Origin: Sphingomonas sp. Leaf67
GTDB lineage: Bacteria > Pseudomonadota > Alphaproteobacteria > Sphingomonadales > Sphingomonadaceae
NCBI RefSeq assembly: GCF_001421965.1
Contig: NZ_LMLP01000021.1
Span: 62,001 to 126,000 of the forward strand
DNA length: 64,000 bases
Direction: 5' to 3'
A model generated the notes under the pieces. That model was not told where the DNA came from. It saw only the letters and a list, made by a program, of their open reading frames with translations, and searched no databases. The first letter of the stretch is position 1, and the number at the start of each line of letters is the position of its first letter. Below are positions 54,419 through 64,000 of this stretch, piece by piece. Both the position numbers and the translations under genes were made by a program.

Positions 54419-55675
54419 TTAGAGGTCGATCAGCAGGCGGGTCGGGTCCTCGATCGCGTTCTTGAGCGCGACGAGGAAGGTCACCGCTTCGCGACCGTCG
54501 ATCAGGCGATGGTCATAGCTGAGCGCGAGGTACATCATCGGGCGCACCACGACCTGTCCGTCGCGGACGACCGGGCGTTCCTCGATGCGGTGGAGGCCCA
54601 ACACCGCCGACTGCGGCGGGTTGATGATCGGCGTCGACATCAGCGAGCCGAACACGCCGCCGTTCGAGATGGTGAAGGTACCGCCCTTCATCTCGTCCAT
54701 CTTGAGCGTGCCATCCTTGGCGCGCTTGCCGAAGTCGCCGATCGTCTTTTCGACGCCCGCGACCGACAGCTTGTCGGCGTCGCGGATCACGGGAACGACC
54801 AGGCCGCCCGGTGCCGATACGGCGACCGAGATGTCGGCATAGTCGCGATAGACGATCTCATCGCCCTCGATCGATGCGTTGACCGAAGGAATGTCCTTCA
54901 GCGCCATCGTCGCGGCCTTCACGAAGAAGCCCATGAAGCCCAGCCGAACGCCGTGCTTCTTTTCGAACAGGTCTTTGTACTTCGCGCGCGCCTCGATCAC
55001 CGCCGTCATGTCGACGTCGTTGAAGGTGGTAAGCAGCGCGGCAGTGTCCTGCGCTTCCTTCAGGCGGCGGGCGATCGTCTGACGCAGGCGCGTCATCTTC
55101 ACGCGTTCCTCGCCGCGAGCCGGGGCGGCGCTGGCGGCCGGCGCTGCGGCGGCAGCAGGCGCGGCGGCCGGCGCAGCAGCGGCCGACTTGTCACCGGCGG
55201 CGGCGACCACGTCTTCCTTGGTGATGCGACCGTCGCGACCGGTGCCCTTGACCTTGGCCGGGTCGACGCCGTGTTCGAGGATCGCGCGACGCACCGACGG
55301 CGACAGCGCGGCGGCATCGACATTGTTGTCGCCACCGGCAGGAGCCTGCTGTGCAGCGGCCGGGGCAGGTGCCGCGGCGGGGGCCGGAGCGGCGTCCTGC
55401 TTCGGCGCTTCTGCCTTCGGCGCGGCGGCGGCACCGTCGCCCGATTCGATCGTCGCGATCATCGCGCCGACCGACACGGTATCGCCGGGCTGCACGGCGT
55501 GCTGCCCCATGACGCCGGCGACCGGCGCGGGCACCTCAACCGACACCTTGTCGGTTTCGAGGCTGGCGATCGGTTCGTCGGCGGCGACCGCCTCACCGGG
55601 CTTCTTCAACCATTCGCCCAGCGTCGCTTCGGTAATCGATTCGCCCAGCGTGGGGACCAGAACTTCGGTTGCCAT
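54419..55675 (-). CDS. odhB: Dihydrolipoyllysine-residue succinyltransferase (E2 of 2-oxoglutarate dehydrogenase)
   Basis: 418 residues: lipoyl domain (1-77) with lipoylated Lys43 in [10 protein letters not shown], an Ala/Pro-rich linker, an E3/E1-binding domain (about 118-158, [22 protein letters not shown]), a second Ala-rich linker, and the catalytic domain ending with the HxxxDG motif in [15 protein letters not shown]. The N-terminus and [15 protein letters not shown] are characteristic of the succinyl and not acetyl transferase. It follows sucA by 42 bases. Confidence 0.96.
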   Translation of the reverse strand: MATEVLVPTLGESITEATLGEWLKKPGEAVAADEPIASLETDKVSVEVPAPVAGVMGQHAVQPGDTVSVGAMIATIESGDGAAAAPKAEAPKQDAAPAPAAAPAPAAAQQAPAGGDNNVDAAALSPSVRRAILEHGVDPAKVKGTGRDGRITKEDVVAAAGDKSAAAAPAAAPAAAAAPAASAAPARGEERVKMTRLRQTIARRLKEAQDTAALLTTFNDVDMTAVIEARAKYKDLFEKKHGVRLGFMGFFVKAATMALKDIPSVNASIEGDEIVYRDYADISVAVSAPGGLVVPVIRDADKLSVAGVEKTIGDFGKRAKDGTLKMDEMKGGTFTISNGGVFGSLMSTPIINPPQSAVLGLHRIEERPVVRDGQVVVRPMMYLALSYDHRLIDGREAVTFLVALKNAIEDPTRLLIDL

Positions 55676-55717
55676 CGGATCTTCCTCATCTCCCCCGTGT
55701 CGGGGGTAATAACACGG

Positions 55718-58681
55718 TTAGGATGCGGCCTTGCCGGTGGCGCGATCGCCCTCGGCCTGACGGGTGCGGCGGATTTCGTCGCGGACATTGTGGCCGAGCG
55801 CATCGGCGACCAGCGCGCCCTGTTCGGCCTGGTGCCGCTTCATCAGCCCGGTGGCGGGCGATGCCGCCGCCGCACGACCCGCGTACCGGGCGCGCGGAAC
55901 CTGCGAACCGGCCTCGGCCAGCGCCTCCTCGATCGCCGGTTCGACCAGGAACCACGAACCGTTGTTCTTCGGCTCTTCCTGTGCCCAGACCACATCGGTC
56001 AGGTTGGGCAGACGCTTCAGCCGCTCGACCAGCGCGTCCGACGGGAACGGATAAATCTGTTCCACGCGGACGATCTGGGTCTGCGTATCGCCGGCCGCGT
56101 CGCGTGCTTCGATCAGGTCGAACGCGACCTTGCCCGAACACAGCACCAGCCGGGTCGTGTTCGCATCGGCCGGTGCCGACGGATCGGACAGCAACCGCTT
56201 GAAATGGGTGCCCGGCAGGAAGTCCTCGGTCTTCGACACCGCCATCTTGTGCCGCAGCAGCGACTTGGGCGTCATGATGACGAGAGGCTTGCGGAAATTG
56301 CGATGCATCTGGCGACGCAGCAGATGGAACAGGTTCGCCGGCGACGTAACGTTGGCGACCTGCATATTGTCGCCCGCGCACAGTTGCAGGAAGCGTTCGA
56401 GACGCGCCGAGCTATGTTCCGGACCCTGACCTTCGTAGCCGTGCGGCAGCATCAACACGAGGCCGTTGGCGCGCAGCCACTTGGCTTCGCCCGCCGCGAT
56501 GAACTGATCGATCATGATCTGCGCACCGTTGGCGAAATCGCCGAACTGCGCTTCCCAGATCACCAGCGCCTTCGGATCGGCCAGCGCATAGCCATATTCA
56601 AAGCCGAGCACGCCATATTCGGAAAGCGGGCTGTCCAGCACCTCGAAGCTGCCATGCTCGATATTGTTGAGCGGGACATATTTGTGTTCGTCGGTCTGGT
56701 CGACCCACACCGCATGGCGTTGCGAGAAGGTGCCGCGACCCGAATCCTGACCCGACAGGCGCACGCCGAAGCCTTCCGACAGCAGCGAACCGAACGCCAG
56801 TGCCTCGGCGGTCGCCCAGTCGAAGCCTTCGCCACCCGCGAACATGCCGCGCTTGGCATCGAGGACGCGCGACAGCGTCTTGTGGACCTGAATGCTGTCG
56901 GGAACCGTCGTCAGGGTGCGGCCGAGCGAATCGAACAGCTTCTGTTCGATGCCGGTATCGACCGAACGGCGCGATCCTTCGGCATCCATCGGCGCGTGCA
57001 GGCCGGACCAGCGACCGGCGAACCAGTCGGCGCGGTTGGGCTTGTAGCTCTTGGCGTTTTCGAATTCGCCTTCGAGATGCTGGGTGAACTCGGCGGTCTT
57101 GGCGGTGACGAAGTCGCCGTCGATGACGCCTTCGTCCTGCAACCGCTTGCCATAGATGTCGCTGACGCCGGGGTGGCCCTTGATCTTCGCGTACATCAGC
57201 GGCTGGGTGAAGGACGGCTCGTCGCCTTCGTTATGGCCGAAGCGGCGATAGCACCACATGTCGATGACGATGTCGCGCTTGAACGCCTGACGGAATTCGA
57301 TCGCCATCTTGGTGGCGAAGGTCACCGCTTCGGGATCGTCGCCGTTGACGTGGAAGATCGGTGCCTGCACGCCCTTCGCCACGTCCGACGGATAGGGCGA
57401 CGAGCGCGCGAACTGCGGCGAAGTCGTGAAGCCGACCTGGTTGTTGATGATGAAGTGGACGCAGCCGCCGGTGTTGTAGCCACGGATGCCCGAGAAGCCG
57501 AGGCATTCCCACACGATCCCCTGGCCCGCAAATGCCGCGTCGCCGTGGATCAGGACGGGCAGGACCTGTTCGTGCTTTTCGAGATCGCCGCGGAAGGTCT
57601 GCTGCGCACGGACCTTCCCGAGCACGACCGGATTGACCGCTTCGAGGTGGCTGGGGTTGGCGACCAGCGACATGTGCACCGACACGTCGTCGAAGCTGCG
57701 GTCGGTCGAGGTGCCGAGGTGGTACTTCACGTCGCCCGAACCGCCGATATCGTCGGGGTTGGCACTGCCGCCCGCGAATTCGTGAAAAAGGACGCGGAAC
57801 GGCTTGTTCATGACGTTGGTCAGCACGTTCAGACGGCCGCGATGCGCCATGCCGTAGACGATCTCACGCACGCCCAGCTGGCCACCGTACTTGATGACCG
57901 CTTCGAGCGCGGGGATCATCGATTCACCGCCGTCGAGGCCGAAGCGCTTCGTGCCGACATATTTGCGGCCGAGGAACTTCTCCCACTGCTCCGCCTCGAT
58001 GACCTTGGCGAGGATCGCCTTCTTGCCTTCGGGGGTGAACTGGATCGCCTTGTCGCGGCCTTCCATCCGGTCCTGCAGGAACTTGCGCTCCTCCACGTCC
58101 GCGATGTGCATATATTCAAGGCCGACATTGCCGCAGTAATTGGCGCGCAGGATGTCGACGATCTCGCGCACGGTCGCCCATTCGAGGCCGAGCGTACCGC
58201 CCAGATAGACCGGCGTGTCGATCTCGGCATCGGAGAAGCCGTGATATTCGGTGCGCAGGTCCTCGGGCAGTTCGCGACGGGCGAGGCCCAGCGGATCGAG
58301 ATTGGCGGCGAGGTGACCACGCACGCGATAGGTGCGGATCAGCAACTGCGCGCGGATCGCATCGCCTGCGGCCTTGGCGACATCGACCTTCGGCGCGGGC
58401 GCGGCAGCGGCGGCCGGGGCGGGCTTGCCGCCCCGGACGGGCTTGGGCGCCGGCTCCATCTGCGTCGGGTCGAGCGCGGCGGTCAGCGCGTCGGTCTCGG
58501 TCAGCGGCCAGCGCTTGCTCTGCCAGCTGGGATGCTGGGTCGCACCCTCCAGCCCGTCGAACCACTGCCGCCAGCCGGCATCGACCGACGAGGGATTCTC
58601 GCGGTAGCGACCATAGAGCGTTTCCACGAATGCCGGGCTGACGCCGGCGGCGATGTCGAAATCCTGGCCTTCGTAGCCCAT
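55718..58681 (-). CDS. sucA: 2-Oxoglutarate dehydrogenase E1 component
   Basis: 987-residue thiamine-diphosphate enzyme that decarboxylates 2-oxoglutarate and succinylates the E2 lipoyl group. The N-terminal helix SPAFVETLYGRYRENPSSVDAGW is the E2-contact region of SucA. VYGMAHRGRLNVLTNV, the ThDP motif GDAAFAGQGIVWE...IINNQVGFTT, WCYRRFGHNEGDEPSFTQP, and EAQFGDFANGAQIMIDQFI follow. The length matches the family. The start at 58681 opens with MGYEGQDF. It lies 76 bases after sucD. Confidence 0.97.
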   Translation of the reverse strand: MGYEGQDFDIAAGVSPAFVETLYGRYRENPSSVDAGWRQWFDGLEGATQHPSWQSKRWPLTETDALTAALDPTQMEPAPKPVRGGKPAPAAAAAPAPKVDVAKAAGDAIRAQLLIRTYRVRGHLAANLDPLGLARRELPEDLRTEYHGFSDAEIDTPVYLGGTLGLEWATVREIVDILRANYCGNVGLEYMHIADVEERKFLQDRMEGRDKAIQFTPEGKKAILAKVIEAEQWEKFLGRKYVGTKRFGLDGGESMIPALEAVIKYGGQLGVREIVYGMAHRGRLNVLTNVMNKPFRVLFHEFAGGSANPDDIGGSGDVKYHLGTSTDRSFDDVSVHMSLVANPSHLEAVNPVVLGKVRAQQTFRGDLEKHEQVLPVLIHGDAAFAGQGIVWECLGFSGIRGYNTGGCVHFIINNQVGFTTSPQFARSSPYPSDVAKGVQAPIFHVNGDDPEAVTFATKMAIEFRQAFKRDIVIDMWCYRRFGHNEGDEPSFTQPLMYAKIKGHPGVSDIYGKRLQDEGVIDGDFVTAKTAEFTQHLEGEFENAKSYKPNRADWFAGRWSGLHAPMDAEGSRRSVDTGIEQKLFDSLGRTLTTVPDSIQVHKTLSRVLDAKRGMFAGGEGFDWATAEALAFGSLLSEGFGVRLSGQDSGRGTFSQRHAVWVDQTDEHKYVPLNNIEHGSFEVLDSPLSEYGVLGFEYGYALADPKALVIWEAQFGDFANGAQIMIDQFIAAGEAKWLRANGLVLMLPHGYEGQGPEHSSARLERFLQLCAGDNMQVANVTSPANLFHLLRRQMHRNFRKPLVIMTPKSLLRHKMAVSKTEDFLPGTHFKRLLSDPSAPADANTTRLVLCSGKVAFDLIEARDAAGDTQTQIVRVEQIYPFPSDALVERLKRLPNLTDVVWAQEEPKNNGSWFLVEPAIEEALAEAGSQVPRARYAGRAAAASPATGLMKRHQAEQGALVADALGHNVRDEIRRTRQAEGDRATGKAAS

Positions 58682-58757
58682 GGTCACATCCTGTCCGCTT
58701 CTGCCCGGTCGAACCGGGCGGTGCCCCGTGCGGGTGGTCGCACGGGGCAAGTCACCT

Positions 58758-59642
58758 TCAACCGTTCAGCACTTCGAGCAGCGTCGAACCCAGTTCGCTT
58801 GGGGAAGCCGCAACCTTGATGCCGGCGGCTTCCATCGCCGCGATCTTGCTTTCCGCGTCGCCCTTGCCGCCCGACACGATCGCGCCGGCATGGCCCATGC
58901 GACGGCCCGGAGGGGCGGTACGGCCCGCGATGAAGCCGGCCATCGGCTTCTTGCGACCGCGCTTGGCTTCGTCGATCAGGAACTGCGCGGCCTGTTCTTC
59001 GGCATCGCCGCCGATCTCGCCGATCATGATGATCGACTGGGTTTCGTCGTCCGCCAGGAACAGCTCCAGCACGTCGATGAAGTTGGTGCCGTTGACCGGA
59101 TCGCCACCGATGCCGACGGCGGTCGTCTGACCGAGGCCGGCGTTCGAAGTCTGGAACACCGCTTCATAGGTCAGCGTGCCCGAGCGCGAGACCACGCCGA
59201 CACTGCCCTTCTTGAAGATCGAACCCGGCATGATGCCGATCTTGCACTCGCCCGGCGTCAGCACGCCCGGGCAGTTTGGGCCGATCAGCCGCGACTTCGA
59301 ACCCGACAGCGCGCGCTTGACCTTGACCATGTCGAGCACCGGAATGCCTTCGGTGATCGCGACGATCAGCGGGATTTCGGCGTCGATCGCTTCGAGGATC
59401 GAGTCGGCGGCGAAGGGCGGCGGCACGTAGATGACCGAGGCATCGGCGCCGGTCTTCGACTTGGCTTCGGCGACGGTGTTGTAGACCGGCAGGCCGAGAT
59501 GCTCGGTGCCGCCCTTGCCCGGCGTCACGCCGCCGACCATCTGCGTGCCATATTCCAGCGCCGCCTTGGTATGGAAGCTGCCGGTTTCGCCGGTCATCCC
59601 CTGGGTGATGACCTTGGTGTTCTTGTTGACGAGGATGCTCAT
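58758..59642 (-). CDS. sucD: Succinate-CoA ligase subunit alpha
   Basis: 294 residues. CoA-binding domain with [69 protein letters not shown], and the phosphohistidine region [21 protein letters not shown]. Together with SucC it makes succinate and ATP or GTP from succinyl-CoA. The subunit beta gene sucC, expected upstream between mdh and sucD, is not there; a GIY-YIG gene and a repeat pair fill that space. Confidence 0.96.
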   Translation of the reverse strand: MSILVNKNTKVITQGMTGETGSFHTKAALEYGTQMVGGVTPGKGGTEHLGLPVYNTVAEAKSKTGADASVIYVPPPFAADSILEAIDAEIPLIVAITEGIPVLDMVKVKRALSGSKSRLIGPNCPGVLTPGECKIGIMPGSIFKKGSVGVVSRSGTLTYEAVFQTSNAGLGQTTAVGIGGDPVNGTNFIDVLELFLADDETQSIIMIGEIGGDAEEQAAQFLIDEAKRGRKKPMAGFIAGRTAPPGRRMGHAGAIVSGGKGDAESKIAAMEAAGIKVAASPSELGSTLLEVLNG

Positions 59643-59680
59643 CTTCGTTTCCCTTGCTGCTCCGAGTGACGGAGCGAAAA

Positions 59681-59968
59681 TCAGGTCAGCTGTCCGAACA
59701 GATCGTGCCAGCCGGGGTTGTTCTCTTCAATCAGCCGCAACTTCCAGTCACGGTTCCATTTCTTGATCCGGCGTTCGCGTAATCGCGCTTCCTGCAGATC
59801 GTCATGACATTCGTACCAGACCAGAAGAATGCATTCGTGTTGGCTCGTAAATCCCTCAACCGTACCGTCGCGATGCTGATGGACGCGCTGGATCAGATTG
59901 CTGGTCGAACCGGTATAGATCGTTCCATTCCGGCGGCTGGCAACGATGTAGACGAAACCTGCCTTCAT
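59681..59968 (-). CDS. GIY-YIG nuclease family protein
   Basis: 95-residue minimal GIY-YIG domain: the two signature strands read FVYIVAS and [18 protein letters not shown] (the YIG triad as YTG), with the catalytic-type Arg in the helix, then [24 protein letters not shown], the standard end of the small UvrC-like group. Such stand-alone proteins are common, repeated and of unknown cellular role. It lies between sucD and the REP pair at 59983-60062, in the place where sucC would be expected. Confidence 0.9.
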   Translation of the reverse strand: MKAGFVYIVASRRNGTIYTGSTSNLIQRVHQHRDGTVEGFTSQHECILLVWYECHDDLQEARLRERRIKKWNRDWKLRLIEENNPGWHDLFGQLT

Positions 59969-59982
59969 CCCGCCGCCCCTTC

Positions 59983-60062
59983 GTATCCCCGCGCAGGCGG
60001 GGATCCAGAGCCACGAGCGGTACGCTCCGTTACCCTGGACCCCCGCCTGCGCGGGGGTACGT
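59983..60062. repeat. Paired REP-like palindromes between GIY-YIG and mdh
   Basis: ATCCCCGC-GCAG-GCGGGGAT (59985-60004) and ACCCCCGC-CTGC-GCGGGGGT (60039-60058) in head-to-head orientation, ending 8 bases before the mdh stop. The layout matches the copies at 28148, 32053 and 47890, with a slightly shorter interior. Confidence 0.85.
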
Positions 60063-60070
60063 CACCTAAG

Positions 60071-61161
<1,091 letters not shown>

Positions 61162-61331
61162 TCGGGTCGCAAATGCGGGCTTCTTGCGGAACAACCGCTA
61201 AAAAATTGCCATCAAGCCGCCTGGCGGAAGTAACAAACCGCGATTCGGGGTGGTCCGCTGTGCGACTCTGCTGGCAACCGGCGTGGGCTTTGCTATGCAG
61301 GCGGTGAATTCCGATTGCTAAGGTTTCGTCG

Positions 61332-61613
61332 ATGCCCAACGCCCGTATCTATCAATACCCGAAGAACGCGATGCAGTCGGGTCGTGCCAAGACGCAGATC
61401 TGGATGCTCGAATTCGAACCGGCCGAGCCGAAACAGGCCGATCCGCTGACCGGTTGGGCGGGGTCGGGCGATACGCGCGAACAGGTCAAGCTGCGCTTTC
61501 CGTCGCTTGACGCCGCGACCGATTACGCGAAGCGCGAAGGGATCGACTTTCACGTGGTGCCCGCGCCCGAGCGCAAGCTGAAGCTGCAGGCCTATGCGGA
61601 CAACTTCAAATGA
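61332..61613 (+). CDS. ETC complex I subunit, NDUFS4-like
   Basis: 93-residue protein of the NDUFS4/18-kDa (ETC_C1) family, an accessory subunit of respiratory complex I shared by mitochondria and Alphaproteobacteria. ARIYQYPKNAMQSGRAKTQIWMLEFEP at the start, then DPLTGWAGSGDTREQVKLRFPSLDAATDYAKREGIDFHV, are hallmark segments. It acts at the interface of the NADH-binding arm. It overlaps the DUF2147 gene by 4 bases; the nuo operon itself is not in the window. Confidence 0.93.
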   Translation: MPNARIYQYPKNAMQSGRAKTQIWMLEFEPAEPKQADPLTGWAGSGDTREQVKLRFPSLDAATDYAKREGIDFHVVPAPERKLKLQAYADNFK

Positions 61614-62020
61614 TCCGCGCTTCGTTCGTCGCCGGCGCAATGCTGCTGGCCATGCCCGCGTTCGCGGCGACGCCGATCGCCGGGCGTTATGTGACCGAGG
61701 ACGGGTCGGGCGTGATCGAGATCGGCCGCTGCGGCGCGACGGTCTGCGGCAAGCTGGTCCGCATCCTGAAGTCCGAGCCGAACGCGCCCAAGACCGACGT
61801 CAACAACAGCGATCCGGCGCTCCGTTCGCGGCCTATTCTGGGCATGCCGATCCTGAGCGGCTTCGCCGACGGCGGCAAGGACTGGCGCGGCCGCATCTAC
61901 GACCCGCGCAACGGCAAGAGCTATAAATCGATCGTGTCGCGCAACGGTGACGGCACGCTGAAGGTGCAGGGGTGTATCGCCTTCATCTGCCAGACGCAGC
62001 GGTGGAAGCCGGCGGGGTAA
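61610..62020 (+). CDS. DUF2147 domain periplasmic protein
   Basis: 136 residues with a signal peptide (SFVAGAMLLAMPAFAA) and a DUF2147 domain: AGRYVTEDGSGVIEIGRCGATVCGKLVRI, ILGMPILSGFADGGKDWRGRIYDPRNGKSYKS and LKVQGCIAFICQTQRW. Four cysteines suggest two disulfides. Function is unknown. Its start overlaps the NDUFS4-like stop, and its last 38 bases overlap the tail of the acyltransferase gene on the other strand. Confidence 0.9.
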   Translation: MIRASFVAGAMLLAMPAFAATPIAGRYVTEDGSGVIEIGRCGATVCGKLVRILKSEPNAPKTDVNNSDPALRSRPILGMPILSGFADGGKDWRGRIYDPRNGKSYKSIVSRNGDGTLKVQGCIAFICQTQRWKPAG

Positions 62021-63164
62021 GGCCGGTTTCGGCCCGGCGCGCGCGCGACGGACGCGACAGCCAGCGCCGGACCGGAACGTCGTATAGCCGGAGACAGAGC
62101 AGCGCGACGGCGAGGCAGGCGACGAACACGGCAAGTCCGATCAAACTGGTCGCGACGATCGGCGGGTGGCGCTGGTCGACCCAGTCCGCGTAGAGCGTCA
62201 CGACCGGATAATGGGTGATGTAGAGCGGGTAGGACAGGTCGCCCAGAAAGCGGGTGGCCTGTCCGGAGCGGCCGGCGGCCCTGCCGCTGCTCGCGCCGAG
62301 TATGACGATCAGCGGGAATAGCAGCAGGACGCAGCCAGCCTCGTACAGGCCGTTGAGCCAGAGCCGGTCGGTGCCGCCGATCCTCGGCATCGCCAGCGCG
62401 ACCATCAGCAGCGCCGCGGCGATGGGAAAGCCGTGGCGGACGGTCAGCGCGCAGCCGCTGCGGCGCAGGAGGATGCCCGCGAAAAAAGGGAACATGACCC
62501 GGGTCAGCCCGACATGCACGCCCCACCCGTCGAACGCCCAGCCGCCGACCATCTCGCCATGCGGGCCGAACACGGCGAGGTGAAATACCGCCAGCGCCGA
62601 CAGGGCGACCAGCAGCCCCAATGCCCGATCGGAGGCGTTGCGCACGCCTGCGGCATAGGCGGCATAGGCGATATATTCGTAGAATAGCGACCACGCCGCC
62701 CCGTTGAGCGGATAGAGTGCCGCGCCTCCTTGCAAGCCGGCATGGGGCGCGAGCGGGATCATCGCCACGCCCAGCAGCAGGATCCCGAGGACGCGCGGGG
62801 GCGATATGGCTTCGGTCGCGGACGATGCACCGGACAGAAGCAGCGCCGCGCCGATCACGCTGCCCATCGCCACCATCGGCTGTAGCCGGATCAGACGCCG
62901 GCGCCAGAAGTCGGCGACCGACATGCTTTCCCAGCGATGGTCATAGGCGTGTGAAAGGACGAAGCCCGACAGGAGGAAGAAGAAGTCGACGGCTAGATAG
63001 CCGTGGTTGACGATCTGCCGCTGCACGTCGCCGCGCGCATGTGCCTGAAACAGATGGAAGGCGACCACCAATAGCGCCGCGATGCCGCGCAGACCGTCGA
63101 GCGCGGGGTAATGCGCGGTCAAGGGTCGGTCGTGGGAGATCGCGGTGGCGGGGGCAGCGGTCAT
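61983..63164 (-). CDS. Acyltransferase family 3 membrane protein
   Basis: 393-residue integral membrane acyltransferase (OafA/NodX/ExoZ-like superfamily) with about 10 spans. HYPALDGLRGIAALLVVAFHLF holds the conserved catalytic His and Arg-Gly, and LAVDFFFLLSGFVLSHAYDHRW is the second signature. Such enzymes acylate sugars of surface polysaccharides or lipids. The specific substrate is unknown, and no polysaccharide genes lie next to it. It is isolated between the DUF2147 gene and the hairpin cluster beyond groL. Confidence 0.9.
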   Translation of the reverse strand: MTAAPATAISHDRPLTAHYPALDGLRGIAALLVVAFHLFQAHARGDVQRQIVNHGYLAVDFFFLLSGFVLSHAYDHRWESMSVADFWRRRLIRLQPMVAMGSVIGAALLLSGASSATEAISPPRVLGILLLGVAMIPLAPHAGLQGGAALYPLNGAAWSLFYEYIAYAAYAAGVRNASDRALGLLVALSALAVFHLAVFGPHGEMVGGWAFDGWGVHVGLTRVMFPFFAGILLRRSGCALTVRHGFPIAAALLMVALAMPRIGGTDRLWLNGLYEAGCVLLLFPLIVILGASSGRAAGRSGQATRFLGDLSYPLYITHYPVVTLYADWVDQRHPPIVATSLIGLAVFVACLAVALLCLRLYDVPVRRWLSRPSRARRAETGLTPPASTAASGR

Positions 63165-63218
63165 CGCCGTCGTCGTACCCGACAGGTGCTAATATTTGAT
63201 ATGTTGGCAGAAAATGCG

Positions 63219-63255
63219 AAAAGGCCGGGAAGGGGGTGTCCCTTCCCGGCCTTTT
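63219..63255. terminator. Bidirectional terminator-like hairpin
   Basis: AAAAGGCCGGGAAGGG and its exact complement form a 16-bp stem around GGTGT. A-rich and T-rich ends on both sides make it an intrinsic terminator for transcripts from either direction. It is the farthest of four hairpins after the groL stop and also lies just upstream of the acyltransferase gene. Confidence 0.85.
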
Positions 63256-63266
63256 CTCTGGGGTCT

Positions 63267-63287
63267 GGCACCGGCAAAGCCGGTGCC
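63267..63287. repeat. Perfect hairpin 2 of the groL-downstream cluster
   Basis: GGCACCGGC-AAA-GCCGGTGCC: 9-bp stem, 3-base loop. Confidence 0.75.
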
Positions 63288-63295
63288 CGTCGGTC

Positions 63296-63311
63296 GGGTG
63301 CCTTGGCACCC
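63296..63311. repeat. Perfect hairpin 3 of the groL-downstream cluster
   Basis: GGGTGCC-TT-GGCACCC: 7-bp stem with a 2-base loop. It shares the GGTGCC/GGCACC core with hairpin 2. Confidence 0.65.
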
Positions 63312-63333
63312 GCCGGCCTTTCCGATTTTGTGT

Positions 63334-63356
63334 CCGGGGGAGCGTGGCTCCCCCGG
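63334..63356 (-). terminator. Hairpin 4, first structure after the groL stop
   Basis: CCGGGGGAGC-GTG-GCTCCCCCGG, a 10-bp stem beginning 8 bases past the groL stop, with AAAAT/TTTTG-type bases flanking it. It is likely the primary terminator or 3'-end stabiliser of groL mRNA. Confidence 0.75.
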
Positions 63357-63363
63357 TCCAAAA

Positions 63364-64000
<637 letters not shown>

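Noticed and set aside
54335..58819. Very long open frame on the plus strand (about 1,490 codons) opposite odhB and sucA
   Set aside because: It is an antisense mirror of two certain genes in high-GC DNA. Its translation is rich in Arg, His, Asp and Gly with no recognisable domain.

Overview
The window reads as a stretch of a high-GC alphaproteobacterial chromosome, most probably from a sphingomonad (Sphingomonas or a close relative). This rests on recognisable proteins and gene order: hemC-hemD beside a Mic60/mitofilin-like gene, divergent from tsaD-gpsA; an mdh-sucD-sucA-odhB-lpdA TCA block; an NDUFS4-type complex I subunit; an SDHAF4-type factor; Coq7; PhaR; a large TonB-dependent receptor; and paired intergenic palindromes typical of these genomes. 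The species was not determined. No rRNA, tRNA, CRISPR array, phage or insertion sequence was found. 63 coding genes are called; two (purH, groL) run off the ends.

1-7.2 kb: purH (partial), an SDR oxidoreductase, a heparinase-like protein coupled to rpe, rsmB, a small SDHAF4-like gene and an isolated, less GC-rich methyltransferase gene. 7.2-12 kb: an AsmA protein, a tandem repeat, then a CoA transferase, GNAT and glutaryl-CoA dehydrogenase operon that looks like glutarate (lysine/tryptophan) catabolism. 12-16.7 kb: the Mic60-like/hemD/hemC operon, facing tsaD-gpsA.

16.7-27.4 kb: a DUF72 protein, a lipoprotein, the metX-GNAT-metW methionine operon, pdeM, a DUF445 membrane protein, and an RND efflux pump (adaptor plus permease) whose promoter overlaps a perfect dyad. 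27.4-33.6 kb: a SIMPL protein, a thioesterase/lipoprotein/acidic-protein operon, an MFS exporter, an iron/2-oxoglutarate dioxygenase and homoserine dehydrogenase.

33.9-41.3 kb: a minus-strand run with a small secreted protein, coq7-dsbB-ctpA, an EnvC-like factor with rlmH, rsfS and nadD, a ParE/ParD-type toxin-antitoxin pair and proA. 41.4-49.2 kb: a TonB receptor with a clear terminator, a polyhydroxyalkanoate cluster (thiolase, PhaC-like synthase, divergent phaR) and an exported methyltransferase next to a tiny membrane protein.

49.5-64 kb: a double-DTG aspartic protease with PDZ domain, an orphan cpaF ATPase, the 2-oxoglutarate dehydrogenase/TCA operon (with a DUF1877 gene inside it and sucC missing from its usual place), an NDUFS4-like gene, a DUF2147 protein overlapping an acyltransferase tail to tail, a cluster of four perfect hairpins, and the C-terminal part of groL.

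The strongest points for follow-up are the toxin-antitoxin pair coupled into the proA-nadD operon, the Mic60-like gene in the heme operon, the self-overlapping promoter/operator of the RND pump, the hairpin array beside groL, and the missing sucC. I did not find a clearly new multi-gene system.
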